Below, one piece after another: positions 10,299-20,919 of a stretch of DNA of 64,000 nt. Below the pieces are notes generated by a model that saw only the letters and a list, made by a program, of their open reading frames with translations, was not told where the DNA came from and did no database searches. Location of the stretch: the NCBI RefSeq assembly GCF_900104085.1, contig NZ_FNLD01000001.1, positions 599,048 through 663,047 on the forward strand, read 5' to 3'. How positions within the stretch are numbered: the stretch's first letter is position 1; every line of letters begins with the position of its first letter. This DNA comes from Pseudoxanthomonas sp. CF125 (GTDB lineage: Bacteria; Pseudomonadota; Gammaproteobacteria; Xanthomonadales; Xanthomonadaceae). The position numbers and the translations under genes were made by a program.

Positions 10299-11438
10299 AT
10301 GCTAGATGCCAGCAGGGTCTACACCGGAGTATCCTCTCCAGACAGCCATGTCACGTGGCCTCATGGGGTTGGAAACGGCTTGGATATCGTCATCGTCGAC
10401 GATCAAACTTCTGCGCGCACCATGCTGCGCCATGTCATCGAGGACATCGCCTCGGAATTGTCCGTGCACGACTTCGGCGATCCCGCCGTCGCGCTGGCCT
10501 GGTGCGAAGCCAATCGCACCGACCTGTTGCTGCTGGACTACCGTATGCCCGGTATGGACGGACTGGAATTCGCGCGCCGGTTCCGCCGCCTGCCGATGCA
10601 CCGCGATATCCCGATCATCCTGATCACCGTGGTCGGCGACGAGCCGATCCGCCAGGCCGCGCTGGAAGCCGGCGTCATCGACTTCCTGGTCAAGCCCGTG
10701 CGTCCGCGCGAGCTGCGCGCCCGCTGCCGCAACCTGCTGCAGCTTCGCCAGCAGAGCGAGAACATCAAACAGCGCGCCATGTCGCTGGAACAGCGGCTGC
10801 TTTCCAGCATGCACGAAGTGGAAGAGCGCGAACGCGAGACGCTTTCGCGGCTGGCCCGGGCCATCGAGTACCGCGACAGCGGCACCAGCGCCTACCTGGA
10901 ACGCATGGCCCATATCGCTGGCCTGATCGCCGAACAACTGGGTCTGCCCGAAGACGAAGTGCGCGCCATCGAGATGGCCGCGCCACTGCACGACATGGGC
11001 AAGATCGCCATCCCCGATTCGGTGCTGATGAAGCCCGGCCCGTTGACCGAAGAAGAAACCGAGGTCATGCGCCGGCATCCGCGCATCGGCCACGAACTGC
11101 TCAGCGGCAGCCACAACCGTTTCATCCAGGCCGGCGCCATCATCGCGCTGCGCCACCACGAACGTTACGACGGTAGCGGCTATCCCGATGGCCTGAAGGG
11201 CGATGCCATTCCGCTGGAAGCCAGGATCGTGGCGGTCGCCGACGTGTTCGACGCGCTGATCTCGCCGCGTCCGTACAAGAAAGCCTGGGACCGGGACGCG
11301 GCGCTGGCGTATCTCTACGCGCAACGCGGCCGCCTGTTCGACCCGGCCTGCGTGGATGCGCTGGGCCGCGGCCGCGCCAGGCTGGACGATATCTGCGACC
11401 AGTTCTCCACCGTGCACGTCCGCCCTGGCATGCAGTAA
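10299..11438 (+). CDS. rpfG: Response regulator RpfG, HD-GYP cyclic-di-GMP phosphodiesterase
   Basis: Output protein of DSF sensing: phosphorylated by RpfC, it hydrolyses c-di-GMP and relieves inhibition of Clp. The 379-aa protein has a receiver domain (about 28-145) with phospho-acceptor D80 in LLLLDYRMPG, a coiled linker, then an HD-GYP domain with HDMGKIAIP (H231, D232) and HHERYDGSGYPDGL (GYP at 294-296). D80 and the overall length match Xanthomonas campestris RpfG. The ATG at 10299 is chosen because GGAGGGG at 10284-10290 lies 8 bases upstream; a TTG at 10257 has no such site. rpfC starts three bases after the stop, so the two are co-translated. The rpfH gene found between them in some Xanthomonas is absent. 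Confidence 0.97.
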   Translation: MLDASRVYTGVSSPDSHVTWPHGVGNGLDIVIVDDQTSARTMLRHVIEDIASELSVHDFGDPAVALAWCEANRTDLLLLDYRMPGMDGLEFARRFRRLPMHRDIPIILITVVGDEPIRQAALEAGVIDFLVKPVRPRELRARCRNLLQLRQQSENIKQRAMSLEQRLLSSMHEVEERERETLSRLARAIEYRDSGTSAYLERMAHIAGLIAEQLGLPEDEVRAIEMAAPLHDMGKIAIPDSVLMKPGPLTEEETEVMRRHPRIGHELLSGSHNRFIQAGAIIALRHHERYDGSGYPDGLKGDAIPLEARIVAVADVFDALISPRPYKKAWDRDAALAYLYAQRGRLFDPACVDALGRGRARLDDICDQFSTVHVRPGMQ

Positions 11439-11441
11439 GCC

Positions 11442-13610
11442 ATGAAAGAGCTCACTTCCTGGCTGCACTCGCGCCTTGCCAACCGCCCCGACAGCGAACA
11501 CGGGCAGGCACTGATCCGCCTGATCATTTTCAGCGGCGTGATGGTGTACATGCTGCTGGGCGCGGCTTTGGGCGGTCTGGACCAGGCTGTTTCCAACAGG
11601 GCGCTGGCGATGAGCTCGGTCGGCGTTACCGTGGGCCTGGGGCTGTACTGCTGGATCCTGTGGTCGCCGGGCAAATCCAACCTGCGCCGCATCATCGGCA
11701 TGGTGACCGACTACGGCCTGATGTCGATCGCGATGGCGCTGATGGGCGAGCCGCTGGCTTGGCTGTACGTGATCATGATGTGGGTGACGGTCGGCAACGG
11801 CCTGCGCTACGGCAACCGTTACCTGGGCGGCGCGGTCAGCATAGCGGTGTTCGGTTTCGCCGGAGTGCTGCTGACCAACGAATACTGGGGCGAAAACGTC
11901 AGCCTGGGCGTCGGTCTTTTGGTGGGCCTGGTCGCGGTGCCCATGTACCTGTCCAATCTGCTGCGCCAGTTGACCCGCGCCACCGAAGAGGCTCGCCGCG
12001 CCAACGAAGCCAAGAGCCGCTTCCTGGCCAACATGAGCCATGAATTCCGCACGCCGCTCAACGGCCTGTCCGGCATGTCCGAGTTGCTGGCAACCACCCA
12101 GCTCGACAGCGAGCAGCGCGAATGCCTTTCCACCATCCAGGCTTCCACGCGCAGCATGCTGGCGCTGGTCGAGGACGTGCTGGACATTTCCGCGATCGAA
12201 GCGGGCAAACTGAAACTGGATATCGTCGAGTTCTCGCCGCGCGAGCTGGTCGACAACATAGGCATGATCCTGCTGCCGCAGGCACGGGCCAAGAAACTGG
12301 ATTACAGCGTCCAGATTGCCGCCGACGTGCCGAACAAACTGCGCGGCGATGTCCGCCACCTGCGTCAGGTCCTGCTGAATCTGGCCGGCAACGCGGTCAA
12401 GTTCACCGACGTCGGAACCGTGCGCCTGGAGGTCAAGAACCTGACCGACGCCGGCGACAAGACCAAGTTGCGTTTCACCATCACCGATACGGGTATCGGT
12501 ATTCCGGCGAGCACGCAGGCGAAGCTTTTCGAGGCCTTCGAACAAGCCGACGTCAGCCTGTCGCGCCGTTATGGCGGCACCGGCCTGGGCACCACCATCG
12601 CCAAGGGCCTGGCCGAGTCGATGGGCGGACGCATCGGTTTCGAAAGCGTGGAGAAGCAGGGCAGCAGTTTCTGGGTGGAAGTTCCCTTCGAAACCGTCGA
12701 TGCCGCTCAAGCCCCCGTCGTACCCGCATGGATCGAGGACCATGCGCCGCACGGCGCGGAAAACATCATCGCGTTCTCCGATCCGTTCCTACGCCACCGC
12801 GCTCGCGTGCGCAGCCTGCAGATCCTGGTCGCCGACGATCACGAGGCCAACCGCATGGTCGTCCAGCGCCTGTTGCAGAAAGCGGGCCACCGGGTGGTCT
12901 GCGTGAACGGTGGCGAAGAAGTGCTGGATGCGCTGGAGATCGCCGATTACGACACCGTCATCGTCGACCTGCATATGCCCGGGATCAGCGGCCTGGATCT
13001 GCTGAAGCAGTTGCGCATCATGGAAGCCGGCGGCGGCCCGCGCACTCCGGTTTTGGTGCTCAGCGCCGACGTTACTCCCGATGCGATCTCGCGTTGCGAA
13101 CAGGCCGGTGCGCGCGCATTCCTCGCCAAGCCGATCGTGGCCACCCGCTTGCTGGATGTGCTGGCCGAAATCGCGAACAACGGCCGCGTCGCCACGCCGG
13201 TCCAGGTCGGCAGGCAGGATCAGCCGGTGTCGGACGACGTGCTGAACCCCGGCGTGCTCAACGAGCTCAGCGCATTGGGCATGGGCGATGCCTTCGAACG
13301 CGAATTCATCACCCAATGCCTCAACGACGCCGAAGGCTGCCTGGGCGCGATGGCCCATGCGATGGAGCAGGGCGATGGCGCGCACATGCGCGAGCATGCG
13401 CATGCGCTCAAAGGCGTCGCGAGCAATCTGGGTCTGGTCAAGCTGGCCGGCGCCAGCGGCGAGATGATGAGGCTGGCCGACTCGGAAATGGCCAAGGAAT
13501 GGCGCCAGCGCCTGGCCATGCTCAATACCTACCTCAGCCAGGGACGTACCGCGCTGGAAGCACGAGCGCGCAGCCGCCATGATGCGCTCGACAAAGGCGA
13601 GCGCAACTGA
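11442..13610 (+). CDS. rpfC: DSF sensor hybrid histidine kinase RpfC
   Basis: Inner-membrane sensor of the diffusible signal factor. The 722-aa chain has about five membrane helices in residues 23-172 (including the conserved [23 protein letters not shown]), a HisKA domain with H200 in [13 protein letters not shown], an HATPase domain ([29 protein letters not shown]), a receiver with D509 in [11 protein letters not shown], and an HPt domain with H654 in [14 protein letters not shown]. The architecture and many blocks match Xanthomonas RpfC closely. Besides phosphorelay to RpfG, the RpfC receiver in Xanthomonas binds and inhibits RpfF at low signal. It is convergent with rpfF, sharing an intergenic hairpin. 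Confidence 0.97.
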   Translation: MKELTSWLHSRLANRPDSEHGQALIRLIIFSGVMVYMLLGAALGGLDQAVSNRALAMSSVGVTVGLGLYCWILWSPGKSNLRRIIGMVTDYGLMSIAMALMGEPLAWLYVIMMWVTVGNGLRYGNRYLGGAVSIAVFGFAGVLLTNEYWGENVSLGVGLLVGLVAVPMYLSNLLRQLTRATEEARRANEAKSRFLANMSHEFRTPLNGLSGMSELLATTQLDSEQRECLSTIQASTRSMLALVEDVLDISAIEAGKLKLDIVEFSPRELVDNIGMILLPQARAKKLDYSVQIAADVPNKLRGDVRHLRQVLLNLAGNAVKFTDVGTVRLEVKNLTDAGDKTKLRFTITDTGIGIPASTQAKLFEAFEQADVSLSRRYGGTGLGTTIAKGLAESMGGRIGFESVEKQGSSFWVEVPFETVDAAQAPVVPAWIEDHAPHGAENIIAFSDPFLRHRARVRSLQILVADDHEANRMVVQRLLQKAGHRVVCVNGGEEVLDALEIADYDTVIVDLHMPGISGLDLLKQLRIMEAGGGPRTPVLVLSADVTPDAISRCEQAGARAFLAKPIVATRLLDVLAEIANNGRVATPVQVGRQDQPVSDDVLNPGVLNELSALGMGDAFEREFITQCLNDAEGCLGAMAHAMEQGDGAHMREHAHALKGVASNLGLVKLAGASGEMMRLADSEMAKEWRQRLAMLNTYLSQGRTALEARARSRHDALDKGERN

Positions 13611-13619
13611 CTGGTCCAA

Positions 13620-13647
13620 GCGAACCCTTGGTTCTTCAAGGGTTCGC
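13620..13647. terminator. Bidirectional hairpin between convergent rpfC and rpfF
   Basis: A perfect 10-bp stem (GCGAACCCTT at 13620-13629 with its complement at 13638-13647) closes an 8-nt loop in the 78-bp gap. No long T-tract follows on either strand, so termination strength is uncertain. Confidence 0.55.
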
Positions 13648-13688
13648 CACTTCGTTAAATCTGAATCTCCGCTCTGCAATCGTGCCGC

Positions 13689-14561
13689 TTATGCGGCGTT
13701 GGATGCGCCCAGACGCCTTTCCTGCGCCCGGACAATGCGCTCCATCATGCGCAGCGACTTGTCGCCCAGGGCCAATGCCGTGTCCACCCATACTTCGGTG
13801 ATGCCCATCAGCTCGTCGTAACCCACGCGCTGGGCGATGTTGCGCACGCTGTTCATGGCCAGATGGGCTTGCGGCGCGCGCTGCTGCTGGCGGATCAGTT
13901 CCTGCACGGCGATTTCGCCTTGACCCTTGGGAACCAGTACGTCCACCACGCCCATCTTGTACATCTCGTCGCTGGTGTAGATGTTGCCGTCCAGGATGAT
14001 TTTTTCTGCAAGTTGCGGGGTAACGCGCTTGCACAGGAACGAATAGGCGCCCATGCCTGGGAACAGGCCGAACAGTACTTCCGGCAGACCCATGCCGACG
14101 CCTTCCTCGGCGACGATGGTGTGGCAGGCCAGGGCCATTTCCAATCCGCCGCCCAGCGCGTCGCCCTGGACCAGTGCGATGGTACGGACGTCGCCGCCCA
14201 ATCCGGTGTGCAAACCATAGACGCCGTCCACGCAGCGGCGCGCATAGGCAAGCAGGTGTTCGCGGTCGTTGGCGCGGATCAATTGCGAGAACAGTTCCAG
14301 GTCGCCGCCCAGGTTGAAGGCCGAAGCCGCGGAAGCGAGCACGAAATGGCGCAGCTGTCCGGGCCGGCGCTCGCTGTCGCGCTTGATGATGGAGGAGGTG
14401 AAGCTCCACATGTCGTCCAACAGATCGTTGCGGAAACAGGGACGCATTCCGCTGCCGATGTTGTCGTGCATGTACAGCCAGTGGTTGTCGCCGCTGGGAG
14501 AAGATTCGGCGCGGATGGTGGAGTAATCACGGCTGCGCAGCAGTTTTTCGACGTTGCTCAT
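13689..14561 (-). CDS. rpfF: DSF synthase RpfF (enoyl-CoA hydratase/thioesterase family)
   Basis: Makes cis-2-unsaturated fatty-acid signals (DSF) from 3-hydroxyacyl-ACP by combined dehydratase and thioesterase activity. It is a 290-aa crotonase-fold protein. The two catalytic glutamates of Xanthomonas campestris RpfF, E141 (GGGLEMALACH) and E161 (MGLPEVLFGLFPG), fall at exactly the same positions here. The C-terminal helical part (QRVGYDELMGITEVWVDTALAL) is also conserved. The start is ATG at 14561 with GAGGA upstream. It has its own 268-bp upstream region, separated from rpfB by an intrinsic terminator, so it probably has its own promoter rather than being an rpfB-rpfF operon only. Confidence 0.97.
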   Translation of the reverse strand: MSNVEKLLRSRDYSTIRAESSPSGDNHWLYMHDNIGSGMRPCFRNDLLDDMWSFTSSIIKRDSERRPGQLRHFVLASAASAFNLGGDLELFSQLIRANDREHLLAYARRCVDGVYGLHTGLGGDVRTIALVQGDALGGGLEMALACHTIVAEEGVGMGLPEVLFGLFPGMGAYSFLCKRVTPQLAEKIILDGNIYTSDEMYKMGVVDVLVPKGQGEIAVQELIRQQQRAPQAHLAMNSVRNIAQRVGYDELMGITEVWVDTALALGDKSLRMMERIVRAQERRLGASNAA

Positions 14562-14705
14562 TTTCGGGTCCTCGGCTTGAATGCTTTGTAAGGGAAGCTA
14601 TGGGGTTAGGGCGGTGTTGCGATCTGGGTGAGTGGCGGGCCCGATCCTACACCTGAACACTCCGTTAAAAACCCCTTGCGGCGGCGTGAAGGGCCTTTGT
14701 ACAGG

Positions 14706-14748
14706 TGTGATTGGTAGCACCACTTTAAGAATTGTGACGTTCGTCAAG
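14706..14748. promoter_or_regulatory. Two imperfect Clp/CRP-like sites upstream of rpfF
   Basis: TGTGA-N6-GCACC at 14706-14721 and TGTGA-N6-TCAAG at 14733-14748 each have one perfect and one degenerate half-site (about 8 of 10 consensus bases). Their centres are 27 bp apart, 145-190 bp upstream of the rpfF start. I could not place a convincing -10/-35 pair in this region. Treat as candidates only. Confidence 0.35.
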
Positions 14749-14789
14749 AAATTCTGCATGGCGCTCCAGCCATTCGTGACCGTCAGGCC

Positions 14790-14816
14790 AAAAAAAAGCC
14801 GGCGTAAGCCGGCTTT
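14790..14816 (-). terminator. Intrinsic terminator of rpfB
   Basis: On the minus strand a 9-bp stem (AAAGCCGGC / GCCGGCTTT) with a 4-nt loop is followed by eight T residues, 14 bases beyond the rpfB stop codon. It separates rpfB transcription from rpfF. Confidence 0.88.
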
Positions 14817-14829
14817 GTTATCGATGTCC

Positions 14830-16515
14830 TCATGAGGGCCGGGGGACGGGGTCGCGCAGCTCCTTGCGCAGGATCTTGCCCACATTGGTCTTGGGCAGCT
14901 CGGTGCGGAACTCGACGGTCCTGGGCTGCTTGTAGCCGGTCATGTTCTCGCGGCAATAGGCCTTCACTTGCTCGGCCGTGAGCGAGGGGTCTTTCTTGAC
15001 GATGAACACTTTCACGGCCTCGCCCGACTTCTCGTCCGGCACGCCTATCGCCGCCACCTCCAGCACGCCTTCCATGCCGGCGATGACGTCCTCCACCTCG
15101 TTCGGATACACATTGAATCCCGACACCAGGATCATGTCCTTCTTGCGATCGACGATATAGAAGAAGCCTTCCGCGTCCATTTTCGCCATGTCGCCGGTGT
15201 GCAGCCAGCCATCGGAATCGATGGAATTGGCCGTCTCCTCAGGGCGCTGCCAGTACCCCTTCATTACCTGCGGGCCTTTCACGCAAAGCTCGCCGACCAC
15301 CTCCAGCCCGCTCACGATATTGCCGTCGTCGTCCTTCAGGCACACATCGGTCGAAGGAATGGGCAATCCGATGGCGCCGTTGTAGTCCTTCAGGTCGGGC
15401 GGGTTGATGCAGGCGGCCGGAGAGGTTTCGGTAAGACCATAGGCTTCCACCAGAGTCACGCCAGTCACTTTCTTCCACTTCTCCGCCACCGCGCGCTGGA
15501 CCGCCATGCCGCCGCCCAGCGTCATCTTCAGTTTGCTGAAGTCGACCTGGTCGAAACCAGGGGTGTTCAACAAGCCATTGAACAGCGTGTTGACGCCGGT
15601 GATCGCGGTGAAGGGCGTCTTGCTCAGTTCCTTCACGAAACCCGGCATGTCGCGCGGATTGGTGATGAGGTAGTTCTCCGCGCCGAACTTCATGAAGACC
15701 AGGCAATTGGCCGTCAAGGCGAAGATGTGGTACAGCGGCAGGGCGGTGACGATGACCTCTTGCCCGGCCACGGCGCTGCCGCCTATCCACACCGAGGCCT
15801 GCTGCATGTTGGCCACCAGATTGCGATGGGTCAGCATCGCGCCCTTGGCCACGCCGGTGGTGCCGCCGGTGTACTGCAGGAAGGCGATGTCTTCGCCATC
15901 GATATCTATTTCGGGCAGCTGATGCATCCGGCCCAGGGTCAATGCATCCTTGAAGCGGACCGCACCGGCGATGTCGTAGTCCGGGATCATCTTCTTCACG
16001 TACTTCAGCACGAAGTTGACGATGGTCCCCTTGGGGAAGCCGACCAGGTCGCCCAGCCCGGTGGTGATGACCTGTTTGAGCGGCGTATCGGCCACCACTT
16101 CCTGCACGGTGTGGCCGAAATTGTCCACCACCACCAGTGCGCTGGCGCCCGAGTCGATCAGCTGGTGCTTGAGTTCGCGCGCGGTGTACATCGGGTTGAC
16201 GTTCACCACGGTCAGCCCGGCGCGCAGGATGCCGAAGATGGCGATCGGGTATTGCAGGCAGTTGGGCGCCATGATGGCGACGCGGTCGCCTTTCTTGAGC
16301 TTCAACTCGCCCAGCAGGTAGGCCGCGAAATGGCGGCTGAGCACCTCTATTTCGTTATAGGTCAGGGTCTTGCCGAAGTTGGAGAATGCCGGGCGGCCAT
16401 TGAAATTCTTGACTGCTGTTTCGAATACCGAAACGATCGAGCGGTATTCGTCCAGATCGATTTCATGCGGCACGCCTTGCGGATAATTCTTGAACCACGG
16501 ACGATCCTGACTCAT
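14830..16515 (-). CDS. rpfB: Long-chain fatty acyl-CoA ligase RpfB (FadD family)
   Basis: Activates free fatty acids to acyl-CoA. In Xanthomonas RpfB is the enzyme that turns over DSF signals at the end of the quorum response. The 561-aa length is typical (560 in X. campestris). AMP-binding signatures are intact: the P-loop [18 protein letters not shown], the [12 protein letters not shown] motif, [11 protein letters not shown] and the C-terminal [12 protein letters not shown] and K-containing [15 protein letters not shown] segments. It lies upstream of rpfF on the same strand but has a strong terminator after it. A divergent lipoprotein gene starts 94 bp away on the other strand. Confidence 0.95.
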   Translation of the reverse strand: MSQDRPWFKNYPQGVPHEIDLDEYRSIVSVFETAVKNFNGRPAFSNFGKTLTYNEIEVLSRHFAAYLLGELKLKKGDRVAIMAPNCLQYPIAIFGILRAGLTVVNVNPMYTARELKHQLIDSGASALVVVDNFGHTVQEVVADTPLKQVITTGLGDLVGFPKGTIVNFVLKYVKKMIPDYDIAGAVRFKDALTLGRMHQLPEIDIDGEDIAFLQYTGGTTGVAKGAMLTHRNLVANMQQASVWIGGSAVAGQEVIVTALPLYHIFALTANCLVFMKFGAENYLITNPRDMPGFVKELSKTPFTAITGVNTLFNGLLNTPGFDQVDFSKLKMTLGGGMAVQRAVAEKWKKVTGVTLVEAYGLTETSPAACINPPDLKDYNGAIGLPIPSTDVCLKDDDGNIVSGLEVVGELCVKGPQVMKGYWQRPEETANSIDSDGWLHTGDMAKMDAEGFFYIVDRKKDMILVSGFNVYPNEVEDVIAGMEGVLEVAAIGVPDEKSGEAVKVFIVKKDPSLTAEQVKAYCRENMTGYKQPRTVEFRTELPKTNVGKILRKELRDPVPRPS

Positions 16516-16609
16516 CTTTCACTCCCTCCCCAGGGCCTTGTTTGGTCCGGCACATGCGAAGAGCAAGTGTCCGTTTGTGGGGTTCCACGATACGAGCATA
16601 CCGCCCCGG

Positions 16610-17083
16610 ATGGAAAAGGCGAAGACATTGGAATCGAGACTGCGGACCTTTCGGCGGCTGGTCCGAACCGGCTTGCTGCTGCTGGCTCTGGCGGCACTGG
16701 CCGCTTGCGCGCGCGATACGCCGGAAACGGCGCTGCGCGCGCAACTGCAGCGCATGCAGGCCGCGGCGACCGAACGCAGAGCAGGGGATTTCATGGAAGG
16801 CGTGTCTGCCGATTTCATCGGAAACGATGGAATGGATCGTGCTGCATTGCACAATCTAATGCGGGCACAGGTATTGAGCAATTCGACGATAGGCGTAACC
16901 ATCGGACCGGTCGAATTCGAAGAGAAATCGGGCCAGGCGACTTTGCGCTTCACGGCGCTGCTGACCGGAAGCCAGGGTCGCTTCATTCCCGATAGCGCGC
17001 AGACGTATTCCATCATCACCGGCTGGCGCCTGGAAGACGGCGAATGGCGCGTTTATTACGCGCAATGGAAACCAAACCCGTAA
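16610..17083 (+). CDS. Small lipoprotein of unknown function (NTF2-like fold possible)
   Basis: A 157-aa protein with a charged N-terminus, a hydrophobic stretch and a lipobox LAAC (cysteine at about residue 33), so it should be lipid-anchored in the envelope. The mature part (helical start ETALRAQLQRMQAAATERRAGDFMEGVSADFIG, then strands ending GWRLEDGEWRVYYAQWKP) has the pattern of an NTF2/SnoaL-like cone fold, a structural guess rather than a family match. The ATG at 16610 was chosen so that the lipobox falls at a normal distance. It is divergent from rpfB and is followed after 16 bp by a repeat. Confidence 0.75.
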   Translation: MEKAKTLESRLRTFRRLVRTGLLLLALAALAACARDTPETALRAQLQRMQAAATERRAGDFMEGVSADFIGNDGMDRAALHNLMRAQVLSNSTIGVTIGPVEFEEKSGQATLRFTALLTGSQGRFIPDSAQTYSIITGWRLEDGEWRVYYAQWKPNP

Positions 17084-17099
17084 CTGGGAATCCGTCACC

Positions 17100-17166
17100 G
17101 TAGGTCGGGGCTACGTCCCCGACGTGCGGCAATCGATATCTCATGCGTCGGGGACGTAGCCCCGAC

Positions 17167-17170
<4 letters not shown>
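17100..17170. repeat. GTAG-type REP inverted pair at the 3' end of acnA
   Basis: Two perfect 24-nt inverted arms (17100-17123 and 17147-17170) are separated by 23 nt. Each arm starts with GTAG followed by an imperfect GTCGGGG...CCCCGAC stem-loop, the layout of RAYT-associated REP/SMAG elements. The TAG stop of acnA (17167-17169 on the minus strand) is part of the outer GTAG. Related copies lie at 20077-20140 and 39782-39851. Confidence 0.9.
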
Positions 17171-19956
<2,786 letters not shown>

Positions 19957-20076
19957 CGGGAGGCTCCTGTAGCTGGGGGAGGGCGCGGTTGGCGCTTGCT
20001 GCGGGTCAGGCCGTCATACCGCATCGACCGTTCAGTGATTATCCCCAATCGGGGTGTCATCCACCTTACGACCAAT

Positions 20077-20140
20077 GTAGGTCGGAGCTACGCTCCCGAC
20101 GTTCCGGATGCACAGGGTCGGGGACGTAGCCCCGACCTAC
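20077..20140. repeat. GTAG-type REP inverted pair upstream of acnA
   Basis: Arms at 20077-20100 and 20117-20140 belong to the same family as 17100-17170, with a few substitutions in the left arm. acnA is therefore bracketed by two copies of the element. The right arm ends only 13 bases before the -35 of the vapB promoter. Confidence 0.88.
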
Positions 20141-20153
20141 GCAGTATGCGCGC

Positions 20154-20182
20154 TTGAGTATGGATAATAAAGTACGTATTAT
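20154..20182 (+). promoter_or_regulatory. Promoter and possible operator of the vapBC pair
   Basis: TTGAGT (20154-20159) and TATTAT (20177-20182) are spaced 17 bp apart, a good sigma-70 promoter. The -10 is one arm of an inverted repeat ATAATA-N7-TATTAT (20164-20182), where the antitoxin might bind to autorepress. The region is much more AT-rich than its surroundings. Confidence 0.5.
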
Positions 20183-20207
20183 TGCGGCATACCTGAGGAG
20201 CATGCCG

Positions 20208-20453
20208 ATGGAAGCGACCGTCGCCGAACGTGGCCAGATCACCCTGCCCAAGGCAGTGCGCGATGCTCTGGGCCTTACCAAGGGCAGCATCCTGAAAGTC
20301 GAGCTGGAGAACGGCCGTATCGTCCTGCGCAAGAGCGTGGACGATGCGATTTCCCGCGCACGCGGCCGCTTCAAATTGGATGGCTTCGATTCCACCGACG
20401 AGGCCATGCGCGCCATCCGCGGGCGCGCGCCCGGCGATCCGCTAGATCCTTGA
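20208..20453 (+). CDS. vapB: AbrB/MazE-type antitoxin (VapB)
   Basis: An 81-aa protein whose N-terminal half is a swapped-hairpin AbrB DNA-binding domain: MEATVAERGQITLPKAVRDALGL then GSILKVELENGRIVL. The C-terminal half (about 45-81) is charged and probably wraps the toxin. The second of two close ATGs (20208) is chosen because GAGGAG ends 7 bases upstream; the ATG at 20202 is only one base away from it. It precedes a PIN-domain toxin by 25 bp, the normal antitoxin-toxin order, and probably represses its own promoter. Confidence 0.9.
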   Translation: MEATVAERGQITLPKAVRDALGLTKGSILKVELENGRIVLRKSVDDAISRARGRFKLDGFDSTDEAMRAIRGRAPGDPLDP

Positions 20454-20478
20454 AACGCGCCCCTGAGACGACCTTGTC

Positions 20479-20880
20479 ATGATCGCCATCGATTCTTCGG
20501 TGCTGGTGGACCTGCTGGCCGACGGCCCGCAGGCCGATGCCGCCGAAGCCTGCCTGCGTCAATGCCTGAGCAATGGACCCGTGGTGGTCTGTGACGTGGC
20601 GCTGGCCGAAGTCTGCAGCGCCTTGCGCGATGGCTCCGAGGCCCTGAGCGTGCTGGAGGAAATGAGCATCCGTTTCAACGCCCTGGAAGCCAAATCGGCG
20701 TTGCGCGCCGGCGAAATGCAGCGGCGCTACCGCCAGCGTGGCGGCGCCCGCAGCCGCGCGGTTCCCGATTTCCTGATCGGCGCCCACGCACTGCTGCAAT
20801 GCGATGGACTGATCACCCGCGACGACAGCTTCTACCGCGACTATTTCAAGGGCCTCAAGCTGATCGTTCCTGCAGCCTGA
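20479..20880 (+). CDS. vapC: PIN-domain ribonuclease toxin (VapC)
   Basis: A 133-aa PIN-domain protein expected to act as a Mg-dependent RNase neutralised by the upstream AbrB-type antitoxin. The acidic active-site residues are present: D5 (MIAIDSSVLVDLL), E44 (ALAEV), D97 (VPDFLIGAHA) and D115/D116 (LITRDDSFYRDYF). VapC targets are commonly initiator tRNA or 23S rRNA, but the target cannot be read from sequence. The pair sits between the two aconitase genes and its stop is 39 bp from the acnB start. Read-through could therefore couple toxin and acnB expression. Confidence 0.9.
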   Translation: MIAIDSSVLVDLLADGPQADAAEACLRQCLSNGPVVVCDVALAEVCSALRDGSEALSVLEEMSIRFNALEAKSALRAGEMQRRYRQRGGARSRAVPDFLIGAHALLQCDGLITRDDSFYRDYFKGLKLIVPAA

Positions 20881-20919
20881 GCCTTTCACACTTCAATCGA
20901 TTTACCCGGAGACGTATCC

